A stretch of 37,253 nt of DNA, from the NCBI RefSeq assembly GCF_902459665.1, contig NZ_CABPSL010000030.1, positions 1-37,253 on the forward strand. Direction: 5' to 3'. This document shows, in pieces, positions 8,283-15,592 of the stretch. Under the pieces are notes generated by a model. The model saw only the letters and a program-made list of their open reading frames with translations, made no database searches and was not told the DNA's origin. Within the stretch, counting starts at the first letter, position 1; each line of letters starts with the position of its first letter. Source of the DNA: Pandoraea cepalis (GTDB lineage: Bacteria > Pseudomonadota > Gammaproteobacteria > Burkholderiales > Burkholderiaceae). The translations under genes and the position numbers were made by a program.

Positions 8283-8824
8283 GGCAGCGCCCTCCCGACC
8301 AGCCAGGCGGCGTGCCGCTCGGCGCTGTATTCGGGCAACGGCAAGCGCGCAGCGAGCCGGTTGCCCAGCGTGCGCCAGTACGCGGGCGAGGCGGTAGCGG
8401 GCGCGATGCCCAGCGCCTCGATAGCGGCGATGCGTTCCAGCACGGCGCGCACCTGGTTGTCGCCCTCGACGTGCAGCAGCAGGCGTGCACTCGGCTGAAC
8501 GCCGGGGATGCGCTGCGCCGCATCGAGCGGCGTGCAAGCCTGCATCACCATGAGCTGCCAGCGGATCGTGCCGTAGTCGTTGGCCTGCCAGCGAATGCGG
8601 CAGAACATGGCGCCCGGCAGGAACACGGCGCAGCGCCGCCAGCGGTCGAGCTGGTGCGTGCGCGCAGGTTCGCCGAAGCGCAGGTAGAGCTTGAAGCGCG
8701 GTTCGATGTAGGCCAGCGCCACGCGCGTCAGCGGCGCGCTGGCAGGCTGGCCGGAAGGTGCTGCGAGCGCAGCCGTGGCCGCGAAGGCAACAGGCGCGGG
8801 GGCAGACGAAGCGGATGCAGTCAT
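8279..8824 (-). CDS. DUF2840-domain protein
   Basis: A 181-aa soluble protein that I recognise as the DUF2840 family, which always accompanies traF in Tn4371-like and related elements. After an Ala/Pro-rich leader of about 30 residues, the conserved core includes YIEPRFKLYLRFGEP, RRCAVFLPGAMFCRIRWQANDYGT and LLHVEGDNQVRAVLERI. No catalytic motif or membrane segment is visible. Both ends overlap their neighbours by ATGA, so expression is coupled to the RHH protein before it and to traF after it. The role is unknown; a part in transfer or partition is inferred only from linkage. Confidence 0.85.
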   Translation of the reverse strand: MTASASSAPAPVAFAATAALAAPSGQPASAPLTRVALAYIEPRFKLYLRFGEPARTHQLDRWRRCAVFLPGAMFCRIRWQANDYGTIRWQLMVMQACTPLDAAQRIPGVQPSARLLLHVEGDNQVRAVLERIAAIEALGIAPATASPAYWRTLGNRLAARLPLPEYSAERHAAWLVGRALP

Positions 8825-9105
8825 GGCGTGTTCTCCCTGCGGTGTTCTGGAAACTCCCGCTCCAGCAGGCCGCGCAGCAGGTCGGCCACGGTCACGCCCT
8901 GCGTGAAGGCCGACACCTTGATGCGCGCCCGCATGGCGGGCGTGATGTCGAGCGTGAGGCGGGCCGTATAGAGGTCGCCCTTGCCCAGCGCATCGGCGTC
9001 GCCCTGGCGAATCCACGCCTCGGCGTGCGGATTCGCGGGCGGACGCGCGCCGATGCCGACGCGCTTTACCGTGCGTTTGCTGTTCGGTGGCGGCTTCGCA
9101 GTCAT
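8821..9105 (-). CDS. Small ribbon-helix-helix-like partition partner
   Basis: A 94-aa basic protein. The N-terminal 35 residues are Lys/Arg/Pro-rich and unordered. The C-terminal part (LYTARLTLDITPAMRARIKVSAFTQGVTVADLLRGLLEREFPE) has the strand plus two-helix pattern of a ribbon-helix-helix DNA-binding protein. It follows parA with an ATGA overlap at 9102-9105, the usual position of a ParB/ParG-type centromere binder in type Ib partition systems. I chose the internal ATG at 9105 over one three codons upstream because of that overlap. The partner role is inference from fold pattern and position; a separate large ParB exists at 15635-17725. Confidence 0.78.
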   Translation of the reverse strand: MTAKPPPNSKRTVKRVGIGARPPANPHAEAWIRQGDADALGKGDLYTARLTLDITPAMRARIKVSAFTQGVTVADLLRGLLEREFPEHRRENTP

Positions 9106-9740
9106 GTCGGCCACCGCAGCAGTTCGTCCACCAGCGCAGTGATTTCGCGCGCGGCGGCGCTGTCCGGTGCCGTCTCGCGTGCCAGCCGGCCAGCGGCCAC
9201 GCTGTCGGCGAACACGATGCGTTGATGTACTTCCGCGCGCAGCGCAGGAAGCGGCTGCTCAGCCAGCGCGCCGCGTGCTTCGCGTCCGATGACGGTGGTA
9301 CTGACGCGCCGGTTGATGACGAAGGCCGCGCGCAGCGTAGGCCGAAAGACTTGCGCCTCGCGGATCAGCGCCACCATCTCAGCGCTGGCCCACAGGTCGT
9401 AGGGGCTGGGCTGCACCGGGATCAGCACGCGCTCGGCCGCCAGCAGCGCGGAGCGTGCCAAGGCGGCGATGCGCGGCGGGCCGTCGATGACGACGTGATC
9501 GGCCCGCCTGGCGAGTTCTGGTGCCTCCTGGTGCAGGGTTTCGCGTGCGAGGCCCACGGCGCTGAACAGCCTTGGCAAACCTTGCTGGCTGCGGCGCTGC
9601 GTCCAGTCCAGCGCGGAGCTTTGGGGGTCGGCGTCCAGCAGCACGACATGCTGGCCGCGCATCGCCAGCTCGCCGGCGATGTGGGTGGCGAGCGTGGTCT
9701 TGCCCACGCCGCCTTTCTGATTGAGCAGCGCGACGATCAT
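9102..9740 (-). CDS. parA: ParA-family partition ATPase
   Basis: A 212-aa ATPase with a deviant Walker A motif at residues 9-16 (KGGVGKTT), the Walker A' stretch LLDADPQSSALDW and a Walker B-like VVIDGPPR. The short length, with no N-terminal HTH, is that of type Ib (small) ParA. It would position or stabilise the circular form of the element after excision. The ATG at 9740 is chosen because the Walker motif then lies at the usual distance; the upstream in-frame extension is meaningless. It is first in a string of six coupled genes and directly downstream of the iteron region. Confidence 0.92.
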   Translation of the reverse strand: MIVALLNQKGGVGKTTLATHIAGELAMRGQHVVLLDADPQSSALDWTQRRSQQGLPRLFSAVGLARETLHQEAPELARRADHVVIDGPPRIAALARSALLAAERVLIPVQPSPYDLWASAEMVALIREAQVFRPTLRAAFVINRRVSTTVIGREARGALAEQPLPALRAEVHQRIVFADSVAAGRLARETAPDSAAAREITALVDELLRWPT

Positions 9741-9859
9741 GGCGCAGCCCTCCTTGCTGGAAAACCTGCCTTTGATCGGCCTGCAAAACCGGCTTGCCGG
9801 TGGCAAAAATCACTGGCCCGCGCGTGCCGTTTGGTGGTTGTCCACCGAAACGCCGCACT

Positions 9860-10029
9860 GCTACTACTAATGTTAGGAATTAAGTTAGATAAGTTAAGAG
9901 AGGCCGAAACCCGCGCCAGCATTGGGTTTGCGGCCGATTTTGTTGCCTGATAGCACGAGGATTCGTTGCCTGATAGCACGATACTTCTGTTGCCTGATAG
10001 CACGAGCCCGTCCACAGGCTTTGCCGCAG
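9860..10029. other. Iteron-type replication origin candidate
   Basis: Three exact copies of the 17-mer GTTGCCTGATAGCACGA lie at 9942-9958, 9965-9981 and 9989-10005, with starts 23 and 24 bp apart, about two helical turns. On one side lies an AT-rich stretch (about 9862-9900) in otherwise GC-rich DNA, suited to strand opening. On the other lies TTATCCCC near 10030, a partial DnaA box. The repA gene begins its 3' end right beside it and parA follows. Iterons plus AT-rich DNA plus repA is the standard layout of RepA-dependent plasmid origins. Function is inferred. Confidence 0.75.
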
Positions 10030-10899
10030 TTATCCCCGTGCCGTGGGCGGCACGGGCCGAAACGTCAGCAGCGGCGCGGCAGCAGTGCTGAGGTATTCGA
10101 TGCCCAGGCGATAGCCGGGCAAGGCTTGCCGAGCCACCAGCGCCCGCAGGTCGGCGGCGAAGTCGTAGTACCGCGCCACGCTGCCCGATTTGCGGTACAG
10201 GTGCTGGAAGTCGAATTGCCAGCCCCCCGGCTGTCGCCCACCGTGCTTTCGCACCAGCCGGTACAGCCACCGCTCGATGCCGCCCGTGAGCCGGAAATAC
10301 GCTGGGTCGATGGTCAGCACCAGGGCGGCATCCATCACGCCGGCATAGAACCAGTCTGGCAGGATCAGCTCCAGCCCCAAGGGCGTGCCCTTGGCATCGG
10401 CCAGTTCCTTCCACTCGTTGATCCACGAGAAGCGGTGCAGCCGCCTTCCTGTGGTCTCCCGAATGGATGTGGCCACCGTGGTCGACTGCAGCCGATCCAG
10501 CGCGGCCTTGAGACGCTGGTAATCGCGCAGCGACGTACCGCGCCCGATGAAGCGCAGGATCTCGTAGGGTGTGGCCTGCATCAGCCGCGACGGGCGCAGG
10601 CCCGCGTCGCGCGCTTCCACAATCTGGCTCGCAGCCCAGATCAGGATGTCCGCATCCCAGATCGTGGCGATGCCGTGCTCCTGTGTACCCTCCACGCGGA
10701 TCGTCACCCCACTGGCTTGGAAGTCGATAGGCGCTACGCGCCGCGACTTCGCCAGCGAGAAGAACGGAAAGGCCATCAAGTCCTGGCTGTCGCGCGGTGC
10801 CATGTCGCCCGGCAGGGCGCGGAACAGGTCGAGCTGTTCGCGCTCTGGCACGGGCCGCTGCCGGGACGGCAGCGCAGGGCTGGACATGGCGAAGGCCAC
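10030..10899 (-). CDS. repA: RepA-like replication initiator
   Basis: A soluble protein of about 289 aa resembling the RepA of Tn4371-type elements and broad-host-range plasmids. Recognisable stretches are DLMAFPFFSLAKSRR, IRVEGTQEHGIATIWDADILIWAASQI and LGLELILPDWFYAGVMDAALVLTIDPAYFRLTGGIERWLYRLVRKH. It would bind the adjacent iterons. The start is either the GTG at 10899 or the ATG four codons later (MSSPALPSRQ). It lies 14 nt after the AlpA-like gene and is probably co-transcribed with it. A complete RepA with an iteron set suggests the excised circle can replicate autonomously, as reported for several integrative conjugative elements. Confidence 0.88.
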   Translation of the reverse strand: MAFAMSSPALPSRQRPVPEREQLDLFRALPGDMAPRDSQDLMAFPFFSLAKSRRVAPIDFQASGVTIRVEGTQEHGIATIWDADILIWAASQIVEARDAGLRPSRLMQATPYEILRFIGRGTSLRDYQRLKAALDRLQSTTVATSIRETTGRRLHRFSWINEWKELADAKGTPLGLELILPDWFYAGVMDAALVLTIDPAYFRLTGGIERWLYRLVRKHGGRQPGGWQFDFQHLYRKSGSVARYYDFAADLRALVARQALPGYRLGIEYLSTAAAPLLTFRPVPPTARG

Positions 10900-10913
10900 C
10901 CGCTCGCCAACGA

Positions 10914-11204
10914 TCAGCGCGCACGGCTGTCCGCCGAGTGCTGCTCGGCGTATTCGGGATCGGACGTAGTTTCGTAGCTGCGCTCGGCGGCCCAGGCATC
11001 GAGGTCGGCCACGGCGTACATGACGCGGCGGCCGAACTTGCGGAACTTGGGGCCGCCACCCAGCACGCGCTGCTTTTCCAGTGTGCGCGGCGACAGCCGC
11101 AGGTAGTCGGCAGCTTCGTCGTTGGTGAGATAACGCTGCGGTTGCGCGGTAGCGGTCGAGGTGGTTGCGGGAGCGGCGGCAGGCCGCAAGGGAGCGGGAC
11201 GCAT
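10914..11204 (-). CDS. AlpA/excisionase-like helix-turn-helix protein
   Basis: A 96-aa DNA-binding protein. After an Ala/Pro/Thr-rich leader comes YLTNDEAADYLRLSPRTLEKQRVLGGGPKFRKFGRRVMYAVADLDAWAA (residues about 30-78), a MerR/AlpA-type HTH with wing as found in excisionases and small regulators. The ATG at 11204 has a strong GGAGG site about 7 nt upstream. It is placed between the DUF2285 gene and repA on the same strand, so it may regulate replication or excision. Which of the two cannot be told from sequence. Confidence 0.85.
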   Translation of the reverse strand: MRPAPLRPAAAPATTSTATAQPQRYLTNDEAADYLRLSPRTLEKQRVLGGGPKFRKFGRRVMYAVADLDAWAAERSYETTSDPEYAEQHSADSRAR

Positions 11205-11287
11205 GGTGAGAACCTCCATAGCTTTCAAAGCTCCGGCCACACAGCGCAACCGGATGGAGGCAGTCTCAGAAAACGAAGCTCTCCTGC

Positions 11288-12049
11288 TCAGGGTCGTTTT
11301 GCGTGGCCTTCAAAACGACCCTTCTCAAGCGGAGCAAGCTGTGCTAGGCGGCGATAGCCGCCGCGCATCAGCGCATCGCCGCGCCGCGTCAGGCGGCGCA
11401 CCTTGGAGCGCAGGCCGCCGTCGCTGTACCAACCAGCCGCGGCATCCACGCCGAACAAACCTTCGGCCACGTCGCGCAAGGACGCGCCCGTCAGGGCCGC
11501 GTCGAGCGCCTGCAAGGTGTGCAGTTCCAGCAAGGCCGAATGCGATGGCCGGGGCCGCGCATCGGCCAGCGCCGCACCGGGCGCATGGCCGCGTGCAGGT
11601 GCGGCAGAACCGCCGTGATGGGCATAGGCGACAGCCATGCCGTCCTCCAGGCCGGGCGCCAGCGCGAAGCGCAGGCACTGGCCGGGGCTGCGCGCGATCA
11701 GCGCCAGTCGCTTGCCGTCGTGGAGCAGGTGTTTGTGGCCGGGGATGTTCCAGAAGTCGAATGCGGCGGCGTCGGGCGGCGGATCAGCATCAGGGTAGAG
11801 CTGCACCACACCAGTGTGGCCGGGCAGCCAGGCCGGGTGCGCGTCACGCGCATCCAGCGCCGGGTCTTCCAGCAGGCGCAAGCCCCAGCGATGCCCAGCA
11901 TCAGAGCGACGCGCACGGCGCAGCCAGTCGAGCCGGTAATCAGGATGGCGGCGCAGGTACTCCCAGGCCAGTGCGAGCGTGTCCAGCCCCAGGACGTAGA
12001 GGTAAGCGGCCGTGGGATACCAGTGCGCGAAATGGTGAGGGCTGACCAT
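11288..12049 (-). CDS. DUF2285-domain protein
   Basis: A 253-aa protein of the DUF2285 family common on Tn4371-like and ICEMl-like elements. The N-terminus (WYPTAAYLYVLGLDTLALAWEYLRRHPDY) matches the short regulator-like domain often fused there. The C-terminal LLELHTLQALDAALTGASLRDVAEGLFG and the SKVRRLTRRGDALMRGGYRRL segment look like a DNA-binding helical bundle. The ATG at 12049 opens the family-typical start. It is first in the DUF2285-alpA-repA string, with a palindrome and repeated AGACCGA motifs upstream that may be its operators. A regulatory role is inferred. Confidence 0.82.
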   Translation of the reverse strand: MVSPHHFAHWYPTAAYLYVLGLDTLALAWEYLRRHPDYRLDWLRRARRSDAGHRWGLRLLEDPALDARDAHPAWLPGHTGVVQLYPDADPPPDAAAFDFWNIPGHKHLLHDGKRLALIARSPGQCLRFALAPGLEDGMAVAYAHHGGSAAPARGHAPGAALADARPRPSHSALLELHTLQALDAALTGASLRDVAEGLFGVDAAAGWYSDGGLRSKVRRLTRRGDALMRGGYRRLAQLAPLEKGRFEGHAKRP

Positions 12050-12129
12050 GACGAAAGCTCCTGTCGAACAGCAGGAACGTCGCCACGGCGGCGAACATGC
12101 GGGAGCCTCAAATCAAGGTGGAAATCCGG

Positions 12130-12377
12130 TTAAGCTGTAACTTCTGGTGTCAAGACCGATAGGCTCCGGCGAGTTGCGAAATCCGTCTGAATGCGACGGC
12201 CGCCTGACCCAAAAATGTCACGCGGCATAAAACACCGTGCCGCAAGCCGCGCGAAAGATCGTGACTGTTTCAGTCACAGATATTCGGGTTTGAAGCAGAG
12301 TGCGAATTCAGATCGAAAAGGTCTGGAGCAAGACCGAAATAGTCTGAATGCGCCCGGCTTGGCCGGAGCGCGAACGG
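12130..12377. promoter_or_regulatory. Non-coding region with a palindrome and repeated AGACCGA motifs
   Basis: No plausible gene lies between the DUF2285 start and the DUF2958 stop. A perfect hairpin palindrome GTGACTG-TTT-CAGTCAC lies at 12261-12277. The motif AGACCGA appears near 12154 and 12334, with the inverted form AGGTCT-like at 12317. These could be operators for the DUF2285-alpA-repA operon transcribed leftwards. Confidence 0.4.
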
Positions 12378-12378
12378 T

Positions 12379-12729
12379 TCAATCAACGATGGAACCGTTC
12401 TCCTGGGCCAGCCGCAGGTATTCCGACAACGGGCGCACTGCCTGGAAATACAAATCCCGCATCACGGGCTGTTTGTTCGGGCCGACGATGGAGGCCAGGT
12501 CGGACAGCTTGATGCGGCCCAGCTCTGGCATACCAATGCCCACGTCCATGATGCCGGTCGCCGTATCGTCATCGGCAGGATCGAGCGAGGCCAGCAGCCA
12601 GATGGCGTGCGCGTCGGGGGTGAACAGCCGCACGACCGGCAACGGGTCGTGCGGTTCACCGGCGGCGGCCCGCCGCCCGTTCTCCAGCAGCGCGGCGCGC
12701 TGCGCATCGGTGACGAGGGGAGCGTTCAT
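12379..12729 (-). CDS. DUF2958-domain protein
   Basis: A 116-aa acidic protein of the DUF2958 family, found in conjugative elements. Conserved stretches are LFTPDAHAIWLLASLDPADDDTA, IMDVGIGMPELGRIKLSDLASIVG and VMRDLYFQAVRPLSEYL. I chose the ATG at 12729 because it gives the family-standard start (MNAPLVTDAQRAAL); the longer frame upstream is unconserved. No membrane or catalytic signature is seen. It stands alone on the minus strand, facing away from the XRE regulator at 12987. Function unknown. Confidence 0.83.
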   Translation of the reverse strand: MNAPLVTDAQRAALLENGRRAAAGEPHDPLPVVRLFTPDAHAIWLLASLDPADDDTATGIMDVGIGMPELGRIKLSDLASIVGPNKQPVMRDLYFQAVRPLSEYLRLAQENGSIVD

Positions 12730-12880
12730 CGTGGTGCTCCTGTTCCAACATGGATTGCCGGTTTTGCGCTTCCGCGCCGAAGCACGGATGCGTGTTCCAC
12801 CAAAGCCTTGGAAACACGAAAGCGCAAAAACAGAATTGTAGAAATCTGGAAAGGCACGTAGGCGGTTCTCCGGTTCTGTC

Positions 12881-12903
12881 GGAATCCGCAAAAGCGGATT
12901 TCC
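12881..12903. terminator. Hairpin upstream of the XRE gene
   Basis: GGAATCCGC and GCGGATTTCC flank an AAAA loop, giving a stem of about 9 bp. It sits in the region between the divergent DUF2958 and XRE genes, so it could be an operator or leader hairpin rather than a terminator; no U-run follows. Confidence 0.35.
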
Positions 12904-12986
12904 GTAAAAGCACGAATAAGGCCAGAGCCGCGAAAGAGTTAAAGATAACGTGGTTTTAATTGTGCTGCGACTTGACGCTTCTGTCC

Positions 12987-13277
12987 ATGCAGAAGCGATC
13001 CATCCAGCGCGGCCGGCCAGCGGGCGCCACCACCTTCGATGCCGAACTGGCGCAAGCCTTCGGCGCGGCGGTGCGCGCGTTGCGGACGGAGCGCGGCATC
13101 GCGCAGGAGTCGCTGGCGCACCTCGCGGGCATCGAGCGTTCGCACATGGGCAAGGTCGAGCGTGGCGAGCACATGCCCACGCTGGCGATCATCTTCAAGA
13201 TCGCCAGCGCACTCGAATGCAGCACGGCAGTGCTGATGAGCAAGGCCGAAGAACTGCTGGCGGTAGCCCAGGCATAG
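12987..13277 (+). CDS. XRE-family transcriptional regulator
   Basis: A 96-aa Cro/CI-type HTH protein. After a basic N-terminal tail, residues about 24-88 form the five-helix domain: AFGAAVRALRTERGIAQESLAHLAGIERSHMGKVERGEHMPTLAIIFKIASALE. The ATG at 12987 is chosen over an upstream TTG because it gives the normal length. It is the only plus-strand gene of the element backbone between 5.3 and 22.5 kb, which fits a dedicated repressor or switch gene with its own promoter. A perfect GC-rich hairpin follows its stop by 8 nt. Confidence 0.85.
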   Translation: MQKRSIQRGRPAGATTFDAELAQAFGAAVRALRTERGIAQESLAHLAGIERSHMGKVERGEHMPTLAIIFKIASALECSTAVLMSKAEELLAVAQA

Positions 13278-13285
13278 CCGCCGAA

Positions 13286-13306
13286 GCCCCGCCATCATGG
13301 CGGGGC
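13286..13306 (+). terminator. Perfect GC hairpin after the XRE gene
   Basis: GCCCCGCCA, a TCA loop and TGGCGGGGC form a perfect 9-bp stem 8 nt after the XRE stop codon. No U-run follows, so it may act by RNA stabilisation or weak termination. Confidence 0.55.
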
Positions 13307-13313
13307 GTGCCAG

Positions 13314-13518
13314 GCCGATCCGGTGCCAGCCGGTTCGGCGGTATCGAGGGGCGCCAAGCACCGCGCGGCGGGGATGGGCCTGGCGCCGATCCCTTGGAGG
13401 CAAGCGAAGCGCGCAGCGCCGCAGGCGCGAAGGCGGCAGGGATTGGAGCCGAATGGCCGTGACGGCGTAGTCGGCACGGGGCGGAGCCCGCAAAGCCCGG
13501 TGGTGCGCAGCACCGACC
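13314..13518. repeat. Intergenic GC-rich repeat, copy A
   Basis: About 205 bp closely matching copy B (14547-14752) along its whole length and copy C (19201-19340) over its first 125 bp. Shared landmarks are GAGGGGCGCCAAGC, GCGCGGCGGGGAT, GGAGGCAAGCG, GCGCAGCGCCGCAGGCGCGA, GCCGAATGGCCGTGACGGCG and AGTCGGCACGGGGCG. It contains many short inverted segments and no credible gene. It may specify a structured RNA or a protein-binding DNA site. Confidence 0.75.
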
Positions 13519-13630
13519 CGCCCCGCATGTACCTCTACCAATTCAAGCCATTGCTTGGTAGCCAGGCAAGACACATCCCGCACACTGCCAAGCCATTCTG
13601 CTTGCCGATACAGCGCAGCATTCGCAACAC

Positions 13631-13657
13631 AGCGCCCCGCCGCGTGGGCGGGGCGCT
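13631..13657 (-). terminator. GC hairpin after the DUF736 gene
   Basis: AGCGCCCCGCC and GGCGGGGCGCT form a perfect 11-bp stem with a 5-nt loop, 8 nt beyond the stop of the minus-strand DUF736 gene. There is no U-run. Confidence 0.6.
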
Positions 13658-13665
13658 GGCGGCCG

Positions 13666-13980
13666 TCAGGCCGCCTGGGGCTTGCTGCGCGACCAGATCA
13701 GGTCGTGCGTGCCGTCCTCGTCTTCGATCAGGCGGGCGTAGACCGTGGCCGGGAACGAAGGATCGTCGAGGGTCACGGAGATGTACTCCCGCCCGGCCTC
13801 GCTGGTCTTCTTCCACGCCGCGCCGATGTCGTGGCTGGCGGCCTGCAGGCGGAAGTCAGGGGCCTTCTCGTTGTCGCCCTTGTCGTTGGGCACCAGCTTG
13901 ACCTTGACGTTGAGCGTCAGGGTGCGAAGCGTGCCGGTGAAGCCGTCTTTGTCTGCGGTGAAGGTGCCGATGTTGGCCAT
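13666..13980 (-). CDS. DUF736-domain protein
   Basis: A 104-aa protein of the DUF736 family, one of the most constant small genes of Tn4371-like and related elements. Conserved stretches are [67 protein letters not shown] and HDLIWSR. A GGAG lies 8-11 nt before the ATG. No enzyme motif is visible. It is a single-gene unit bounded by a hairpin after its stop and a large inverted repeat in its upstream region, hinting at a structured leader. The family is often strongly expressed in donors, but its role is unknown. Confidence 0.9.
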   Translation of the reverse strand: MANIGTFTADKDGFTGTLRTLTLNVKVKLVPNDKGDNEKAPDFRLQAASHDIGAAWKKTSEAGREYISVTLDDPSFPATVYARLIEDEDGTHDLIWSRSKPQAA

Positions 13981-14005
13981 GATGGATCTCCTTTTGGTGG
14001 AACAA

Positions 14006-14242
14006 GGTTCGCGCCCATCGCGTCCTTGTTGTGATCCGGCCGGCGGGGGACGGGCGGGCTGCACCGCTTGCGGTCGCAACGCAGTGGAGAGCCGGGAGGC
14101 GAAAAGAATTTGTCCCGCGAGGAATCTGCGCAGCAGAGGGGAAATTGTTTTCGCTGGACGGTTGCAGCCAGGAAGCCCGAGGCGCAGCCGCGCCCCCGCC
14201 AGGATTCACAACAACACAAGGACGCTTTGGGCCGAACCGCAC
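14006..14242. repeat. Imperfect inverted repeat upstream of the DUF736 gene
   Basis: The segment at about 14006-14048 (GGTTCGCGCCC, GCGTCCTTGTTGTGATCC, GGCGGGGG) reappears in reverse complement at about 14195-14242 (GGTTCGGCCCA, GCGTCCTTGTGTTGTTGTG, GGCGGGGGC). Arms are about 45 bp and roughly 80 percent alike, separated by about 150 bp with no credible gene. It may be a structured leader or two facing copies of one leader sequence. Confidence 0.55.
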
Positions 14243-14546
14243 CGAAAGGAGACAGGGCCGGCTCGGCATTCCCGCACGAAGGCTGCACCGGCTCGCTCCC
14301 AGACGCGGGCCAGGTCAATACCCCAACGACGGGCGAGAACGCCCCTGCCGCACTTTGCGGCGCTGGTCTTGAGGCGTGGCGTGGAAGTTCCATGGCGATG
14401 CCGGGCGGGATGTCCGTGAGCCGTCCTTCATGACGTGATGGGCACGAACCGCCAGCGTTGAGGACGGCACGCATTCGCACAACCTGCCGCAGCAAGTCTC
14501 AGCGTGTTCGCCAACGTACCGTCCACTGCGGCGGGGCGCTGGCCAA

Positions 14547-14752
14547 GCCGATCCGGCTTCGCCGGTTCGGCAGCATTGAGGGGCGCCAAGCATCGCGCGG
14601 CGGGGATAGCCCGCTGGGCTTTCTCCTGGAGGCAAGCGCAGCGCGCAGCGCCGCAGGCGCGAAGGCGTGAGGGATTGACGCCGAATGGCCGTGACGGCGA
14701 AGTCGGCACGGGGCGCAGCCCGAAAGCCCGGCGGCGCATTGCGCCGACACGC
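14547..14752. repeat. Intergenic GC-rich repeat, copy B
   Basis: Same sequence and orientation as copy A, with scattered differences. Notable differences are in a loop-like stretch, where B and C read GATAGCCCGC(T/A)GGGCTTTC and A reads GATGGGCCTGGCGCC. It lies in the gap of about 800 bp between the DUF736 and DUF1232 genes. That gap otherwise holds the inverted repeat at 14006-14242 and nothing else I recognise. Confidence 0.75.
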
Positions 14753-14783
14753 CCAGCCCATTCAGTACGCCATCATGAACAGC

Positions 14784-15176
14784 CTACAGATGCGGCTTGA
14801 GCCAGAGCCACAACGCCACCCCCATCGCCAGCCACAGCATCAAGATCATCACGGCCCCGAATCGGCTCCTTGGCTTGGCCCCTTCTGTTCGCATCCATTC
14901 ATCGGCCTGCACACGGCACTCCGCCAGCACCTCGGACGGCAACAGCTTCACGGTCAGCCAGATCAGCACGGGCAACAGAATCACATCGTCCAGATAGCCC
15001 AGCACCGGGATGAAGTCTGGAATTAGGTCGATGGGACTCAGGGCATAGGCCACCACGAACAACCCCAGCGCCTTGGCATACCAAGGCGTGCGGGGATGCT
15101 TGCCGGCAAACCACAGCGTCACGCCATCGCGTTTGATGCGCTTGGCCCAAGTCTTCATGGTGGTGCTGATACTCAT
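14784..15176 (-). CDS. DUF1232 (YkvA-like) membrane protein
   Basis: A 130-aa protein. The DUF1232 core is WYAKALGLFVVAYALSPIDLIPDFIPVLGYLDDVILLPVLIWLTVKLLP (residues about 31-80), with the signature SPIDLIPDFIPVLGYLDD. A second hydrophobic helix, VMILMLWLAMGVALWLWL, ends the protein. The ATG at 15176 gives the usual family start (MSISTTMKTWAKRIKRDG); the longer frame upstream crosses a terminator-like hairpin and is rejected. DUF1232 proteins are small inner-membrane proteins of unknown job. Here it is a single gene bounded by hairpins upstream and repeat B downstream. Confidence 0.87.
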   Translation of the reverse strand: MSISTTMKTWAKRIKRDGVTLWFAGKHPRTPWYAKALGLFVVAYALSPIDLIPDFIPVLGYLDDVILLPVLIWLTVKLLPSEVLAECRVQADEWMRTEGAKPRSRFGAVMILMLWLAMGVALWLWLKPHL

Positions 15177-15257
15177 GCCGGAAAGTGTGGCATAGCAGAA
15201 ATAGCCGATTGACCCGATCGGCACATACTGGCATCGCGCACCACCGCGATGCCTGCA

Positions 15258-15293
15258 ACGCCGCCGCCCGAGCCAGAGCGAGGGCGGCGGCGT
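15258..15293 (-). terminator. 12-bp GC hairpin
   Basis: ACGCCGCCGCCC and GGGCGGCGGCGT pair perfectly across a 12-nt loop. It lies between the 69-aa gene and the DUF1232 gene on the same strand, just beyond a second hairpin, with no U-run. Confidence 0.5.
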
Positions 15294-15317
15294 GATGTTC
15301 CGGCTGTTCGGCTTCAA

Positions 15318-15352
15318 CACCGCGCCCAGGACGGAACGGCCTGGGCGCGGTG
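15318..15352 (-). terminator. 13-bp GC hairpin after the 69-aa gene
   Basis: CACCGCGCCCAGG and CCTGGGCGCGGTG pair perfectly across a 9-nt loop, 10 nt after the stop of the 69-aa gene. There is no U-run; together with the hairpin at 15258-15293 it makes a double stem. Confidence 0.6.
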
Positions 15353-15362
15353 CTGACGATGG

Positions 15363-15572
15363 TTATTCCTTCGTCTCGATGATCCACCACACGGCGCGAG
15401 CCAAGGCGCGACCCGTGATGGGATGAATGTCGGTGAGGTCAGCGCGGGCCGACCAGCCCGAGGGCGGGCGGTAGCCGCGCACGTCGCCATCGCCGTGCCA
15501 GCGGCGGGCGCGTGTTGTGCCGGGGGCGTAGATCGCCGCCATGCGCTGGCGGCTGCTGGTGATGCGGGTCAT
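15363..15572 (-). CDS. Small conserved-looking protein, 69 aa
   Basis: A 69-aa basic protein starting MTRITSSRQRMAAIYAPGTT, with a Trp/Gly/Arg-rich middle and an ordered end (ALARAVWWIIETKE). A GGAG ribosome site sits about 10 nt before the ATG. Hairpins lie immediately before its leader (15593-15620) and after its stop, so it appears to be an independently processed unit. I recall similar small ORFs next to ParB on this element type but cannot name a family. No Cys motif, signal or membrane helix is visible. Function unknown. Confidence 0.65.
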   Translation of the reverse strand: MTRITSSRQRMAAIYAPGTTRARRWHGDGDVRGYRPPSGWSARADLTDIHPITGRALARAVWWIIETKE

Positions 15573-15592
15573 GGGGGCTTCTCCTTTCGGCG

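Noticed and set aside
9942-10005. The three 17-bp repeats as a CRISPR array
   Set aside because: Spacers would be only 6-7 bp and no cas gene is present; iterons beside repA explain them.
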